NCBI GenBank assembly: GCA_964019415.1
Contig: OZ025885.1
Span: 562,501-626,500, forward strand
DNA: 64,000 nucleotides
Direction of reading: 5' to 3'
Source of the DNA: Ianthella basta
Taxonomy: Eukaryota; Porifera; Demospongiae; Verongiida; Ianthellidae
Every line of letters starts with the position of its first letter. Position 1 is the first letter of the stretch. This document shows positions 43,901 through 55,516 of this stretch, piece by piece. The notes beneath the pieces are model-generated. The model had not been told where the DNA came from. It did not search any database and worked only from the letters and a program-made list of their open reading frames with translations. A program made the position numbers and the translations under genes.

Positions 43901-44474
43901 GTGTAAAGTACGGTGGGTGAAAGAGCTACAACAAAGTTTGGTGAGGTTCAAATGGAAGGGGTTAGATGCTGAGGCCGTGAGTGGGTTGACATTGAAAGAA
44001 GTAAAGCAGGTGTTGAAGGACATAGCATGGAGGGAAGTGAGAGAAGTATGGAGGGAAGCAGCTAGGGAACGGCCAAAGCTGGAAGTGATTGGGAGTTTAA
44101 TGGATGCTGAATGCAAGGCGCGGTGTGTGGAGATAGAGTGTAAGATGCAAAGGAGGATGATGGTGAAACTACGAGGGGGAACAGCAGAATTAAGGGTAGA
44201 AACTGGCAGATGGTGTGGGTTAAGTAGGGGCGAACGACTTTGTAAGAACTGTGACAGTGGTGAAGTGGAAGATGTCAAGCACTTTGTGTGCCGGTGTGTA
44301 TTTGTGGCAGAAGAGAGGAGAGAAATGGCAAGGCTGATGAATGAGATAGTGGTGGGATGGGAGAGCATGAAGGATGATGACAGGGTGATATGGGTACTGG
44401 AGGAGGCATGCAAAGATGGAAGAGTGCGGAAGGCGCTGCAGAGGATGTGGCAGAAAAGGACAAGCTGCCCTTAA
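40956..44474 (+). CDS. LINE ORF2, endonuclease and reverse transcriptase (unit 4)
   Basis: 1172 codons, identical in translation to the unit 2 copy, with all endonuclease and reverse transcriptase motifs present. Confidence 0.9.
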   Translation: MKATGEVAGGGEEEGLFADVGTRGEGRLSMMCWNVCGWGRGGGEMEKMREGHDMRAKVIDFYKPDVVALVETWLRGEEEIAVEGYRWFGRNRRNLHRKAVRGSGGVGLLVREEVLEKWAVEVIDADIEDILWVKLSQGNEDTLILAACYIPPESSSRGQGAEETLQLLSEQVAKFCSQGPLIICGDFNARCGELNTDRDGIPPRKVIDGVKNSQGEALVDFLRSTSMTEVNGRKGRDAFTCVSGKGCSVVDYCLVSKENFHIIENFKVTTMSESVEEMDCRGVVTRTPDHSLMSWEVATDWVSGMEEGKEEGELKDGMVKRYAVPEGYLEGEVERVRLLTDKVETAGNDQEVIDEIYGELTEMMRQGLVEMKVKRGKGGQPWFTKEIAKLRKAFHRAEREWLECNGSDAKRGKRRDYVEKRREYKKAVSRAKRSFDESRRNELDRVIRNPKKWWRMARKLGLTNGKKKRSDIGKVYDELGVVRQGKEAVGVWKRYFQNVLNEGGRSEVQGDEGGEEVNGGNELLNEDVTREEVKQALDTLKRKAAPGSDRLTAEMVCSDVLVDFWCSLFSWCWKNGMVPSEWRRSTVVPIPKRSRSGVCKTEDFRGISLLPVAYKAMCSIAQNRLVHVVEERKLVAEEQGGFRKGRGCRDQLMTLVLLGQVKAVTKTGMFASFIDFKKAYDRVDRGKLWRCLEGMGLGGRLSAFLKAVYEDVSCEVKVGEGRSEPFKVTCGLRQGCILSPLLFSLYINSLITKLKEAGVGVKCRGQLISVLLYADDAVILAEDEKSMKHGLNTLVEWCNEWSVEVNVEKCGVMHVRRTGMKRTEEKFDVGGEEIAVVQEYKYLGCVIDEHLQGTRMVEERGKAGARALSDWLRRCRATVGEVRGATFVRLMESLVESVLLYGAEVWGCGAQLGPVENVQMRAARIFLGVGRLHPLVSLQFEMNMLPMKWVAMKRSIEFWVQVMRMTDGRLLKVVMLEALEVGCKVRWVKELQQSLVRFKWKGLDAEAVSGLTLKEVKQVLKDIAWREVREVWREAARERPKLEVIGSLMDAECKARCVEIECKMQRRMMVKLRGGTAELRVETGRWCGLSRGERLCKNCDSGEVEDVKHFVCRCVFVAEERREMARLMNEIVVGWESMKDDDRVIWVLEEACKDGRVRKALQRMWQKRTSCP

Positions 44475-44720
44475 AGAACTATGCCCATTGTGATTCTTTT
44501 GACACTGTTACATTTAATTATATTATAGTGCTGCATGGGGCTGACACCCTAGTGTTTGTATTATACAACACGGTGCACTTAAATAATAATATATCATATA
44601 TAGGTACATCAGTGTAGACAATCATAGCGTATTTCTACTTAGTGATGCATTTAATATTATAAACATACTTAAACCAAGTCATGTTTTCTATAGAAACTCA
44701 TTTATGTTGCAATATTGCAA

Positions 44721-46250
44721 ATGGCCGCCGACAGACGTTGTCAGTTGATCGCCTGCCACACTGAGCAGAAACTGCAGATAGACTTGCCACACGGAAAGGT
44801 GAGGCTTGTGTTAAATGATCTTCAGTGTTGTGCCTACCACTGTAGTAATTATTGTGACTTGTTCTATGATGGAACGAGACTAGGATGTAGCATGATTCGC
44901 AGTGAGGTCGGTCACGGTGTTAATTATATTGAAGTGCAGCAGAGCAGTCCAATGCTTTCTGCCGGTACCCGTAGCGCAGTGTACTAAGCTGTGATGGAAT
45001 CCCATACGTGGTGATCTGTATGGCCTAGTCTCACGTGACTGGACTGATAAAGGCCATTATCAGTGACCCACAAGTGGCCATCTTAGACAGGTTCCATTGT
45101 ATTGCATAATGTCATACAAAATGGAGACTGGAAGTGGTCTAGGGCTTGAGACCAATGTTGTACTGTTTAGGCTCTAATATTTGCAGGGCAAAAATATCAA
45201 GAATCGCTGTTTGGAAGTGTAATTAGCAATTTTATTTTGCAAATGGTTGCCTGGCTACTTGTATTGGTGACATATAAAATGTATTTGAATACTGCAAGTC
45301 TAAAGCATGAAATTTTTGCCAGAATATATTTTGCAACTGCTGACTGCCTTGCAAAATTTGTGAAAATAATGTCCCACGACAATTAGAGCTTACACGGTAT
45401 GTAATGTGCAGTGATCACCTGCAGTTGTTTATGAAATGTAAGCCTACACCTCTAATTGTAATGTGTCTGTCTTTCTGTCTGTCTGTCTGTCCATCTGTCA
45501 CGTGCAGTCTGTTGTAGTTGGCCGTGGACCCGAGACCCTCATCAAGGACAAGTGCTGTTCTCGTTCACAGTTGGAGTTGACGGCTGACTGCTCCTCCAGA
45601 GAGGTGAAGGTGGTACAGCTTGGAGTGAACCTATCACGTGTTGGAGGCTCACTGCTGGCACAAGAAGAGGAGATGTTACTGGGGCAGTCAGGCACAATTG
45701 AGTTGGTTCCAGATGGTGACATGTTCGTAGTGTTCTTCACCGATGAAGTGAGGAGTGACCCGAGGGAAGATGGTGAGGATGAGACTCCATTGGCAAAGAG
45801 GAGGAAGACAGAGAGTGCAGGTGACACTGACCAGGCTAGGAGCAGAAGTGAAGGAAAGAGACACATTCAAATGACACTGACACAGCTTCGACCTGTCTCT
45901 GACCAATCAGGTGTCCCTGTGAGGTCAGGTGGTAGTCACATGACTGGTTCTTGGAGGTGGATTGACTCAGTGATGATGTACACATTTGGAGTTGCGTCAG
46001 ATGGCGACAATGATGGATCTGTAACAGGGAAGGCGGCCATTTTTGACCTCGACTACACCCTTATATGCACCCAGAGTGGTAAGAAGTTTGCCAAAGATGC
46101 TGAAGACTGGAAGTGGCTGTTCCCGTGTGTTCCCAACAAGCTTAGGGACCTGCAGCAGAAAGATGGCTACCAAATTGTGATCGTTTCAAACCAATTGGGA
46201 CTCAAAGGCAATCCGGCAAAGGTGAGTAAGTTTAAACAAAACATGAGGCC
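44721..46250 (+). pseudogene. PNKP: Truncated PNKP copy (unit 4)
   Basis: Exon 1 44721-44798; exon 2 from 45508. Same as unit 2 apart from a Val/Ile difference (KVVQLGVN versus KVIQLGVN). It has the same gained donor (AAAG at 46,221, then GTGAGTAAG). Confidence 0.75.
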
Positions 46251-46374
46251 ATCTTTAGAGTATGTTGTTTGATATGTACTCTGAGTGGGCATTGCAAGTT
46301 AAACTCATTCTCCAACCTAAAGCCCATTCTCTACACTGTGCACCCCTTCCTCCCTCCCTCCCCCCACCCCACAG

Positions 46375-49135
46375 TGCAAGGTGTGTATGTCGGCTGTCAA
46401 ACAGATCCACTCTCTCTGGAATTACGCTTATCATCCTTCTCTTCTACAAGTACCTCACTGACAGCAGCTTCTACTTAATGAGCTGCCTCAGATTGCAGGA
46501 TGGAGTGGACTATGTGAGAGCAATACATGTCATGTTTGGACTAGGGCTAGCTTACTCACACTGTGCTTCCATGATGTTTTACATAGTGTAAAAATGTTAC
46601 ACTTGGCAGAATGTGAGACTATGGTAGATTTGGTGTACAATGTTACAGATCAACTGAAGCTTCTGATCTTTAGTTCAGTTCTTTCAGATTCTGCATCTGA
46701 CTTGTGTCTGAAGTCCACCTGTCAAATCCAGGCAGAGTGGCCTTAATTCTCAGTGTATAGTGTGTGTATGCTGTTTGATATGTACTCTGAGTGGGCATTG
46801 CAAATGTAAACTCATTCTCCAACCTGAACCTCACCTCACCTCTCTGCACCCTCTCCCCTCCCCCCTCCCCCCCCCCCCCCCCCACAGGTAAACCGCTTCA
46901 CTGGTCAGCCCTGCTTCTCTGCACCCCACGTGGAACTCTTTGTCTTCTCCATCTTGATCACCCTCAGCATCGTGGCCCCTCTTCCCTTCTTCTTCATGGT
47001 CTTCACCTGCAAACACTTTAAGGTACGTATGTGTGTGGGGAGTTCATGCCACTTCAGAAGTTAGTGTACTGTGCATAAAATAGCTAGCTCAGACAGGCAC
47101 CACATTCTCTGTGTCTTCTTTCCCCTCTCCATTCTCTCTCCCTCTCTGTTTCCATCTCGCTGTCTTCATCTCCCTTCCTTCTCTCTCTTTCCCTCTCCAT
47201 CTCCCTTTCCCCCCTCTCCCCTCTCTCTCTCCATCTCCCTCTCTCTCCCCCCCTCTCCCTTCTCCCTCTCAATCTCCCTCTCCCTCTCCCTCTCCCTCTC
47301 CCTTACTCCTGTAGCGCACAATGCACTTCAGTGATGCCCTGTCAAAGGGGATGCGTGTCCAATTTCGCTGGTATGCTGCTTGGGACATCCTGAGGAGGGT
47401 CCTCTTTGTGGTTGTGGCACTCCTTCCCGGTATCATCATTCCACATCGTTTGGTGAGCACGCTCTGTGTGGTGTAGCCATTTTACGATCCTGGCTGTGTT
47501 GTCATGGATACCCCAGCATGCAGTTGTTTTCACTTGCCATGCAACCTGTAGTTTATGTACATGTTTGTAATGCCTGTGTGTTAAGTGTATATTTAATACA
47601 TTCCAACTTTGCATTAGTCCTATACATTGCCACTACATACACATTTATATACAGTTTCTGCATATGTGCAGTTTCCACTGTCCTTTGCCGCCCATCTGCT
47701 ATAATTTATTCAGTTGACTGTGGTTTGGTATGAGACCATGTCTTGGTGCACTGGTGCACTTTGCTCAATATCAGGGATAAAGCTTGTAATCTGCTGTTGC
47801 TAAGTCCACACACAGGCTCAGCTGTGTTTAACTGTCGCTTGCTTACTTCTGCAGCTGTTGCTTAGCCTCTTTGAGTTAATGCTTTTGGTGCACTGTTTGT
47901 CTCACCTCACCCTCTCTCCCTCCCCTCTCCTCTCCCTCCTCATCTCCCACTTGTTTCCCCTTCCCCCACAGCTCACCCTGCTGTTCTTTGAGGTTGTGAT
48001 GTTGGTGGTGCACTGTCTCTCCAAGCCGTATGAGGCGAAGTGGATTAATGTTGTAGAAGCACTCATCTTACTGGACCTCTTTGTTGCCACGGCAGCCATC
48101 TTGCAGCGACAGGACCGTTACATTCCGAGGTGGCTCGGTAGTGTGGTGGTGATACTACCGTTTGTGTATGCTGCAGCAGTGGGGACCTACTTGGTGGGGA
48201 AGTACTTATGGTGAGTTGCATGGAACTGCAGTAGGGTGCTTATAAGGGAATCTGGTACCAACAGGATTGAGACAGCCATTTTTAGTGATGTGTATATATA
48301 TTCATGTATGTACATAGCTATGTTCAGCTGAAACTGTATGCATACAAATATTCTTAAGCGTAAACACAGCTAGGCCGTTGGAAGAGGGCCATGTTCGAAG
48401 ACAGATGGAAGAAGGCTAAGTCCGAAGACCTCTTGGCAACGCGTCGACAAGACACAACCGGCGTTGTTACTGTCTGTAGCCCTTTGAAATGACATAGGGC
48501 TGGAAAGAAAGTGGCGTCGCCAGGAATTGAACCCAGGACATCTGGCTTTAGCTGCTAGTGCTCTAGCCACTGAGCTACGACTGACAAATACAAATATTCA
48601 AGGGATTTATATTTCATGGATCCTTTTCTTGGCATGAGGATTTCATGAAGCCCTTGTATCCCCCTAATGTATAATGACAGTAGGGGAATTTTGCATTTTT
48701 AGATTTGCAAAAATGTTCCACAAAATGACCTATCTTGTGTACATGTAGAGCATACTGTGTGCATATGTTTAGTACTGTTCCACCTAATGTATGTTTCAAC
48801 TCACAGTGTGTATATCCACCTAGCTCCTTCCATCTCTTTATGTATGTATCTAATGTACTTTATCACACAGGGCCCACTGCCTTGCTGCAAAGTGGAAGGA
48901 GAGGCTGTCTGTCTTTCTCTCTCCTACAAACTGGAAGTCACCATTCCCAAGCAGGTCTGGAGCAGATGAGGAAGACCGATCTGCCTTCTATGCCAGTCAT
49001 TTATTGAATGAAAGTGATGAGTTGCCATGGTTACCACGGATGGCTCCTCGTGTATCTCGGACTACACGTACTGGCAATTGGGACAGACATGCTCTGTTCC
49101 AGGAGTCTCTTTTGAGCCATGATGATGAAGACTAG
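46375..49135 (+). CDS. Membrane-protein 3' exons, open copy (unit 5)
   Basis: Exons 46375-46513, 46888-47022, 47315-47452, 47972-48210 and 48871-49135. All sites and frames are kept, and the tail is complete. As in unit 3 the N-terminal exons are missing, so function is uncertain. The poly-C run before the second exon is 2 nt longer than in unit 3. Confidence 0.5.
48354..48587 (-). mobile_element. tRNA-derived SINE with 12-bp target duplication (unit 5)
   Basis: Identical layout to unit 3, including the flanking ATACAAATATTC repeats. Confidence 0.8.
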
Positions 49136-49892
49136 CTGTATCATTTGATGTAACTACATTTCATTTAATATTTTCAGTTTTTGTATTGTGTTATTCTGAA
49201 TGGTAGACAATTTGCCTTGCTGTACAACAGAGAACAGGTGCTCTTTAATTTCCTTTCTATTTTGATGAACTACACATACCACAGGCCCATATGCACCATA
49301 CAGTTTAATGCTGACAGTAATACATTGCAGGTATTTGTATGCATGATCACATGACAGATTGTATGATGATGTGATGTAATCAATGCTACCGTCCATGCAT
49401 TGGATAATACTATATGTACCACAGTCATGGTACTGACTGCACTAGCTATAGCTAAATAAGCATGCATGCGTTCTGACAGGTAGCTATATAGCTTTATAGC
49501 ACATCCATACAGTGAAACCTGTCTGTCTAGATCTGTCATATTGAGGTAGACTTAGCTATACAGTGTGTACAGAAGAGCTTGCTCTACAGAGGTGCAGCTA
49601 GCTAGCTAAAGGTGCTGTTGGGTATTCTCTGCATGGACCTTAGCTAGCTCTGCATGCAGGGGGTTAGCTAGGAGGCCATAGCAAAACAAGTGGACCTGGT
49701 GGGTGCATTCATTGTAGCTACATTTTGAGTGACTACATTCTTTAATGACAGGTCTCATGTAGCTATCTATACAATTGCATACATGTAGCTATAGCTAGCT
49801 ACCCTTCAAACAATGTCCAGTTCCACAGATACAGGCTGAAAGGACTCAGCAACATCATGTTCACTGGTCAGTTCAATTACGTATAAAGCTAG

Positions 49893-50450
49893 CTAGTGAG
49901 TGCATGTGTGTAGACCGGCTAGCTAGCTATAGTGAGTGCATGTGTGTAGACCGGCTAGCTAGTGAGTGCATGTGTGTAGACCGGCTAGCTAGTGAGTGCA
50001 TGTGTGTAGACCAGCTAGCTAGTGAGTGCATGTGTGTAGACCGGCTAGCTAGCTATAGTGAGTGCATGTGTGTAGACCGGCTAGCTAGTGAGTGCGTGTG
50101 TGTAGACCGGCTAGCTAGTGAGTGCATGTGTAGACTGTCTAGCTAGTGAGTGCATGTGTGTAGACCGGCTAGCTAGTGAGTGCATGTGTGTAGACCGGCT
50201 AGCTAGTGAGTGCGTGTGTGTAGACCAGCTAGCTAGTGAGTGCATGTGTAGACTGTCTAGCTAGTGAGTGCATGTGTGTAGACCGTCTAGCTAGTGAGTG
50301 CATGTGTGTAGACCGGCTAGCCAGTGAGTGCATGTGTGTAGACCGGCTAGCTAGTGAGTGCATGTGTGTAGACCGGCTAGCCAGTGAGTGCATGTGTGTA
50401 GACTGGCTAGCTAGTGAGTGCATGTGTGTAGACCGGCTAGCTAGCTAGCG
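49893..50450. repeat. 30-bp minisatellite, about 18 units (unit 5)
   Basis: Same repeat unit with 36-bp variants (GCTAGCTAGCTATAGTGAG) and 28-bp variants interspersed. Confidence 0.95.
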
Positions 50451-50652
50451 AGAGCACACACACATACGTGGTCCTACTAGCTAGCTATGGCTATCCACTA
50501 TACCACAGTCTGGTCACGCAAGCCTGCACCGGCCACACACCACTAGCTCCACAGTGTACGTGCTTACCTAGCACGTGCATACGTATGCACGTGTGCAGTT
50601 GTGCGTGTACAGAACCTGGAAGGGGGTTCCCCGTCTGTTCCTCCGACTAAAG

Positions 50653-53600
50653 ATGGCTGTCAGTAGCGAGGCGGTTTTGGGAAAGTTCCACCCAAAGTGT
50701 GGGAATGGCGTGACATTGAGCGAGGACAGGCGAACTGCGAGTGGTGGCATCCGTTCAGAGCATTGCGCTGCATTCTCAAACGACCCCATTCCAAAAGGAC
50801 TGAAGTTTTCAGTCAAGATATCGCAGAAGAGCAGTATATATGTAAGTCCGATCAGTGCAGCCTCCATCCCTCACACATTAGACGCACCTTACATGGCTGG
50901 AGGTGCTGTGCATGTAATCCACTGCTGCCTATTGTATACTGTGATGACGTAGAAGGGATGTAGCTAGCATGGTTCACACAAGGAGATGGAGAGAGTGTTG
51001 AAGTGATTAAAGTGTTGTTTGATTGATTCAGTCTGCTGAATCTCCTGTACTGCATGATGTACTCATCAGTTGTGGGTGATGTGAAGTAGCCACTGATGTC
51101 ACTGCTATCCTTGCACTTCTCCTTACACATCTGTTCATCTTGCTCATGTGCAGATATTGTTCCTTTTTCCTCCTCTCATCTTGGCTAGTAGATGAGTCCT
51201 CACTTAACATTGCTATATCTGTCAATGTTTCTGTATCAGCTACACAAATGCCTCACTTCCTTATAATGTCTCTTCTTACATGCATGCCTGTCAGATTCCA
51301 TAGCTACGTATGTCCTAGAGCTGCGTGGGACTAAGGTTTGATGTAAGCTGCCAATTATTGACTGGTACCTATTATCAACTGGTAGTATCCTGAAACGTGC
51401 ATGGATAGTTCGTGGATGTTTACAGGAACTGTAAACAGGGTGATAGACTTTTGTGCATCGATAGAAGGCTTCCCTAAGACTCTGGTAAACACTAGCCGTC
51501 GGCTTTAAAAGAGGAAAGGACTTCTTTACAAGACTTCTTTACAAGAAATGTATTATTATTATTTTTTAGCTGGCCAGAAAACAGCAATCAATAATTATAA
51601 TAGGCACACATGTGCACTTTCTGTTACATAATAGGCAATGAAATTAGAAAGTAATTGCAGCATATTTGTCGATAATACAGATTGGGTTACAAGAAAATTG
51701 CGCAAACCAGCGCAAGAGTAAACTTCAACATGTCTTGAGAGGTCGGTTCGGTCGGTAAGCCACTGCAACGGCCAGGCTGGGCTAGGTTGAACAAAGGCTA
51801 ATCACTAGATATTACGCCTACCAGCCTTCTACACCGAAGTGTTTCAGGAGGCTGGGGGGCCGGAGCCCTATTGATGGCAACCAGTGATCGCCCTCCCCCA
51901 TTACTAGTCATCCTACAAAGATGGAAGAGCCACAGACAGCTGTTTCGCCCTGATTGGGGCTCATCAGTGTGGCGTACTGATGGGATGCAAGATGACTAGT
52001 CCCTCTTGTATCTGCCACCAGTGAAACACTTGTGGTTTCAACAAGAGTGAATATTAATGGGGGAAGGCTAAGTCATGAGCGTGACTTACGCGGGATTGTT
52101 GATGTCTTGTCTGAACGCATTTATAACTCGTGAACGGTACCAGCTTTCCTCTCAAAATCTGCTATACAAACGTGGCACACCTTGCTCTCCAATCCTGGAG
52201 AATCCCAGATTGCTGGGTTGTTGTGAAGCGTAGTTACTGAACCGTTTCTGTGAATTGGTCGATAATTGGCATATAGGCCTTTGTACGTGCAGTCAATAAT
52301 TGGTACACAATGAGACAACTGGTTATTTAGCTATTTTTCGCTGCAATAATCAAGCTTCTGCCTCATCTTCAGTTATGCTGCAAGGTATATGAAAAGCGGT
52401 CGATCATTGGCAGCTTACACTAGCTAGCTATGACTAGCTCTGTTCTAACATTGATCGAACGATTTCTTTGATAGCAACACAGCTAAATCAAGTAACATTT
52501 TTATTACTTGCTTTGTTCACTCCTCTTTGCATCGCTAGCCCTGCTCAATACAATTCTGAGTAGGCAGCCATTTTAGTGACATCATACTTATACTATGAAT
52601 AACTGTATGCCGTTTCTATACATGAATGATTCAGAAGCTTACCCGGACACAATTGAGGCTTGTTCATTAGAAGCTTTGAATAGTAAAACGAACATTATTG
52701 TTCCTGTGTTAAACTGACCCTTCAATAGTGTTCCTTGTACTGTGTATGGACTACAGTATTGGTCCCATGTGTATACTGTGTCAGTTGTTGAGATGTTAGT
52801 TTGATGTGATAATACATCTAGTGTGCTGTGTTGTCTGGATGTTCAGTTTCAGTGGCTTTATATTGGTGTCACAACCAAAAGTCCAGACAGTGGACCACTG
52901 CCACAGGAGTGGAATGACATTTACAACAGTGACCAGCACTGGTATGTTATGATTGGGAGTAGTATCTGTACAGCATGGCACAAGAGACAGGACAGAGTAC
53001 TGCAGTGGGACCTGGATCGCTCACCAGGCAACACATTTGGTGTTGCTGTGTCAGAGAAAGGAGAGCTCCATCTCTACCACAATGGGAGGGATGTGGGTGT
53101 GGCATGGGAGGGGCTACCCGCAGACAAACCATTGTGGGGATTTGTGGACCTGCCTGGTGGTTGGAAGGTGGAGACAAACTACATGATTGCAAAGGGTGAG
53201 GCTGAGGGTGAGGCTGTGACGTGAAGTGGTGAAGTTGTGTGTGGTGTGATGTTTGTGAGTCTTCCATTTGTACATGTTACTGTCACTTGTACTTTACACT
53301 TCACATGGCTGTTGTGTGAAAGTGACAGATATTGCTTCATACATTCCATAATGTCATCATCCATTTCATGTGAGTGTGAAATGACACAGCCTCTGTTGGA
53401 TACGCACATGTTGTACATCCCACCTACAGGCCACCCCCAGGACTATGCTGGGAAGAGCTACCACTTTGTGGAGAGGCCACCTGAGGGACTGATCTGTGCT
53501 GTGTGTCAGGCACTGTCACACGACCCAGTGCAGGCCAACTGTTGTGGCAACGTGTACTGCACAAGGTGCATCGAGATGTGGAAGACCAGATCGAAATCCT

Positions 53601-54304
53601 GCCCCACATGCAGAAGCACCGAACAGTCTGAGCGACCTTTCACTGTTTTTGAAGACAGGAGAGCATACCGCGATGTCAAGTGCCTAGCTGTGCATTGCCC
53701 CAATCAGTGTGATGGCTGTGACAAGAAAATTGAACTTTCTGAAGTACAGAATCACCTCACATCAGACAACGGCTGCCCCCTTCAGGTTGTGGACTGTGGC
53801 AACAAGTGCGGACACATGTACTGGCGAACTGCTGTGAAGAAGCACATGACATCCAAGTGTCGTCTGCGTCGTAAGAAGTGCCAGTACTGTCCTCTCGTCT
53901 CCACTTATGAACAAGTCACTGGAGCTCACTTGAAGGAGTGCCCTAGCTACCCTCTCAACTGCCCCAACAAGTGTGGTGCTCAGGGTCTCACTCGTAGCAC
54001 TGTCCCTGCCCACCGTGAGGTGTGTCCACTTCAGCAAGTGGAGTGTGAGTACGAGCGCTTTGGCTGTGCTGTAGTCCTGCTGAGGAAGGAAGTGGAGGGA
54101 CATCTGCAGACATCAGTGCAGGACCACCTCCAATTGACCAAGAGGAGACTGGAGCAGATGGAGGAGAGAGCAGATGAGCAGGAGACACAGCTCAGGGAGG
54201 TGGAGGAGAGGGCAGAGGAGGAGAGAGCTAAGCGTCAGCTAATGGAGACACGACTCAAAGAGGTGGAGGCTACATTGGCTCGTTTCATGGCCAGAATGGA
54301 CTGA
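50653..54304 (+). CDS. NHR-RING-TRAF zinc finger protein (unit 5)
   Basis: Exons 50653-50841, 52853-53195 and 53430-54304 give 468 aa. Variable parts are GGIRSEHCAAFSNDPIPKGL (exon 1) and QEWNDIYNSDQHWYVMIG then SSICTAWHKRQDR (exon 2), a fourth distinct NHR version. The RING has Thr for Ala and Met for Lys at two positions (CTRCIEMWK); zinc ligands are kept. The first intron is 2.0 kb and carries a 364-bp insertion. Intact. Confidence 0.85.
51738..52101. mobile_element. 364-bp insertion with 8-bp target duplication (unit 5 only)
   Basis: Flanked by ATGTCTTG on both sides (51730-51737, 52102-52109); the empty site is present in unit 3. It starts AGAGGTCGGTTCGGTCGG and ends near GCGGGATTGTTG, with no clear inverted ends and no coding frame. 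An internal block (CAGCTGTTTCGCCCTGATTG then GGGCTCATCAGTG) has the look of a conserved SINE core. Family unknown; SINE or hAT-type non-autonomous element. Confidence 0.65.
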
Positions 54305-54794
54305 CTAGAATAGTGTGGCAAAGTTTTTTTTGAAGATGTAATGTATCATTAATTGCTCACACTGCACATAGTTGTGTTTATACATCAAGTATTGTAGGTT
54401 TGTAGTTGACCTGATATTTGGATATTATACCGCTTTGCTGCGTTTTCTCATGCAGTAAATCTGTAGCTTTTGTTGCTTTTTGTAGAAGGCAGGGAAGAGA
54501 TTATAGTTGTTGACATCAGATTATATTATTCTCACTATGTATGTAAAGTATTGTATAGTGATTGAATCATTGTTGCTGGATTATATAAAACTATATTATA
54601 ATGTGGTAAACATAGAACATAGCTGATCGAGGTACCATTAATTGCAAGTGCATGCATAATTTAAATTATACAAAAAATGAAGACCAAGGTAGCATAGCTT
54701 GAAGTGCTATGCATTGCGCAAGTCATACACGTACCATACATGAGATGACACAAATATATATTGACATAACAGTTGATCCTCTCAACAGTCGTGT

Positions 54795-55367
54795 TCAGTA
54801 GTCTGCGTTCTCTGGTGGTTGGTAGTCTGCAATGGGAGGTGTGTGGGTGGGGCCTGTTCGCACAAATGGTAGAATGTCTGTCCTCAGCTGTGTCGCCTGC
54901 AGGTACAGGGGAAGGGAGAGACGTCTGAGCTCTCTCAGCGCCTTCTTCCTGCTCTCCACCATCCCTCGCAGTCGTACGTGTTCCTGCTTCTGCTGCTCCA
55001 TCGTGTACCGAGTCCACTCCTTCACTAGGAGATGGCGCTTTTCTGCCTCTTCCGCGCTTATCTTTGGTGGGGGGCGCTTACGCATTGGGTTGAGCATTTC
55101 CGGGTCAAGAGGCTCTCCTCGTCTCGCTACTTTCATGAGCGCTTCGTGATAGGCTTTCTCCGCCTCTAATTTCTTCAACTGTTCTTTGCGCATCTCACGT
55201 TGGAGGTCCTTCTTGCTCTTCTTCTGTTTCTTTGCCTTTTTCGTCTTGCTTCGAGCAAGTACTAAGGAATTAGAAGAAGGAACGTTCTGACGCAAACTCC
55301 GTCCGTACCAGTTCCACGCTGTGCATTGGTCCAGCAACACTCTGCAAAAGAGATTCCTAACGGCCAT
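54795..55367 (-). CDS. MRPL40: Mitochondrial ribosomal protein mL40 (unit 5)
   Basis: 190 aa, intact, paired head-to-head with the only complete PNKP, so likely the ancestral locus. The sequence matches the other copies except for scattered residues (MAVRNLFCRV start). Confidence 0.87.
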   Translation of the reverse strand: MAVRNLFCRVLLDQCTAWNWYGRSLRQNVPSSNSLVLARSKTKKAKKQKKSKKDLQREMRKEQLKKLEAEKAYHEALMKVARRGEPLDPEMLNPMRKRPPPKISAEEAEKRHLLVKEWTRYTMEQQKQEHVRLRGMVESRKKALRELRRLSLPLYLQATQLRTDILPFVRTGPTHTPPIADYQPPENADY

Positions 55368-55516
55368 TTTGCAAACCAGCTGTGCTAAATATTATATAGG
55401 TAAATCAGTGTAGACAATCATAGCGTATTTCTATTTAGTGATGCATTTAATATTATGAACATACTTAAACCACGTCATGTTTTCTATAGAAATTCATTTA
55501 TGTTGCAATATTGCAA
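55368..55516. promoter_or_regulatory. Bidirectional mL40/PNKP promoter (unit 5)
   Basis: 149 bp between divergent ATGs. It keeps the AAATATTATATAGG segment (LINE target in units 2 and 4), the CACGTCATG motif and the TTGCAATATTGCAA palindrome at 55503-55516 touching the PNKP start codon. Confidence 0.6.

Larger units (their letters stand above)
40235..44596 (+). mobile_element. Non-LTR retrotransposon (LINE), two ORFs (unit 4)
   Basis: Same insertion site, same TATATAG target duplication and same 5' truncation as in unit 2. It is therefore a copy made by the segmental duplication, not a second insertion. Confidence 0.85.
33121..46250 (+). repeat. Tandem duplication unit 4
   Basis: From about 34,612 on it is nearly identical to unit 2, including the LINE. 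The left part (33,121-34,611) is closer to unit 1. Confidence 0.8.
34612..49069. repeat. Large recent segmental duplication, copy B (near-identical to 11,290-25,745)
   Basis: See copy A. The pair spans two ancestral units, as expected from one unequal crossover within the older tandem array. A collapsed or duplicated haplotype in assembly is the alternative. Confidence 0.85.
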
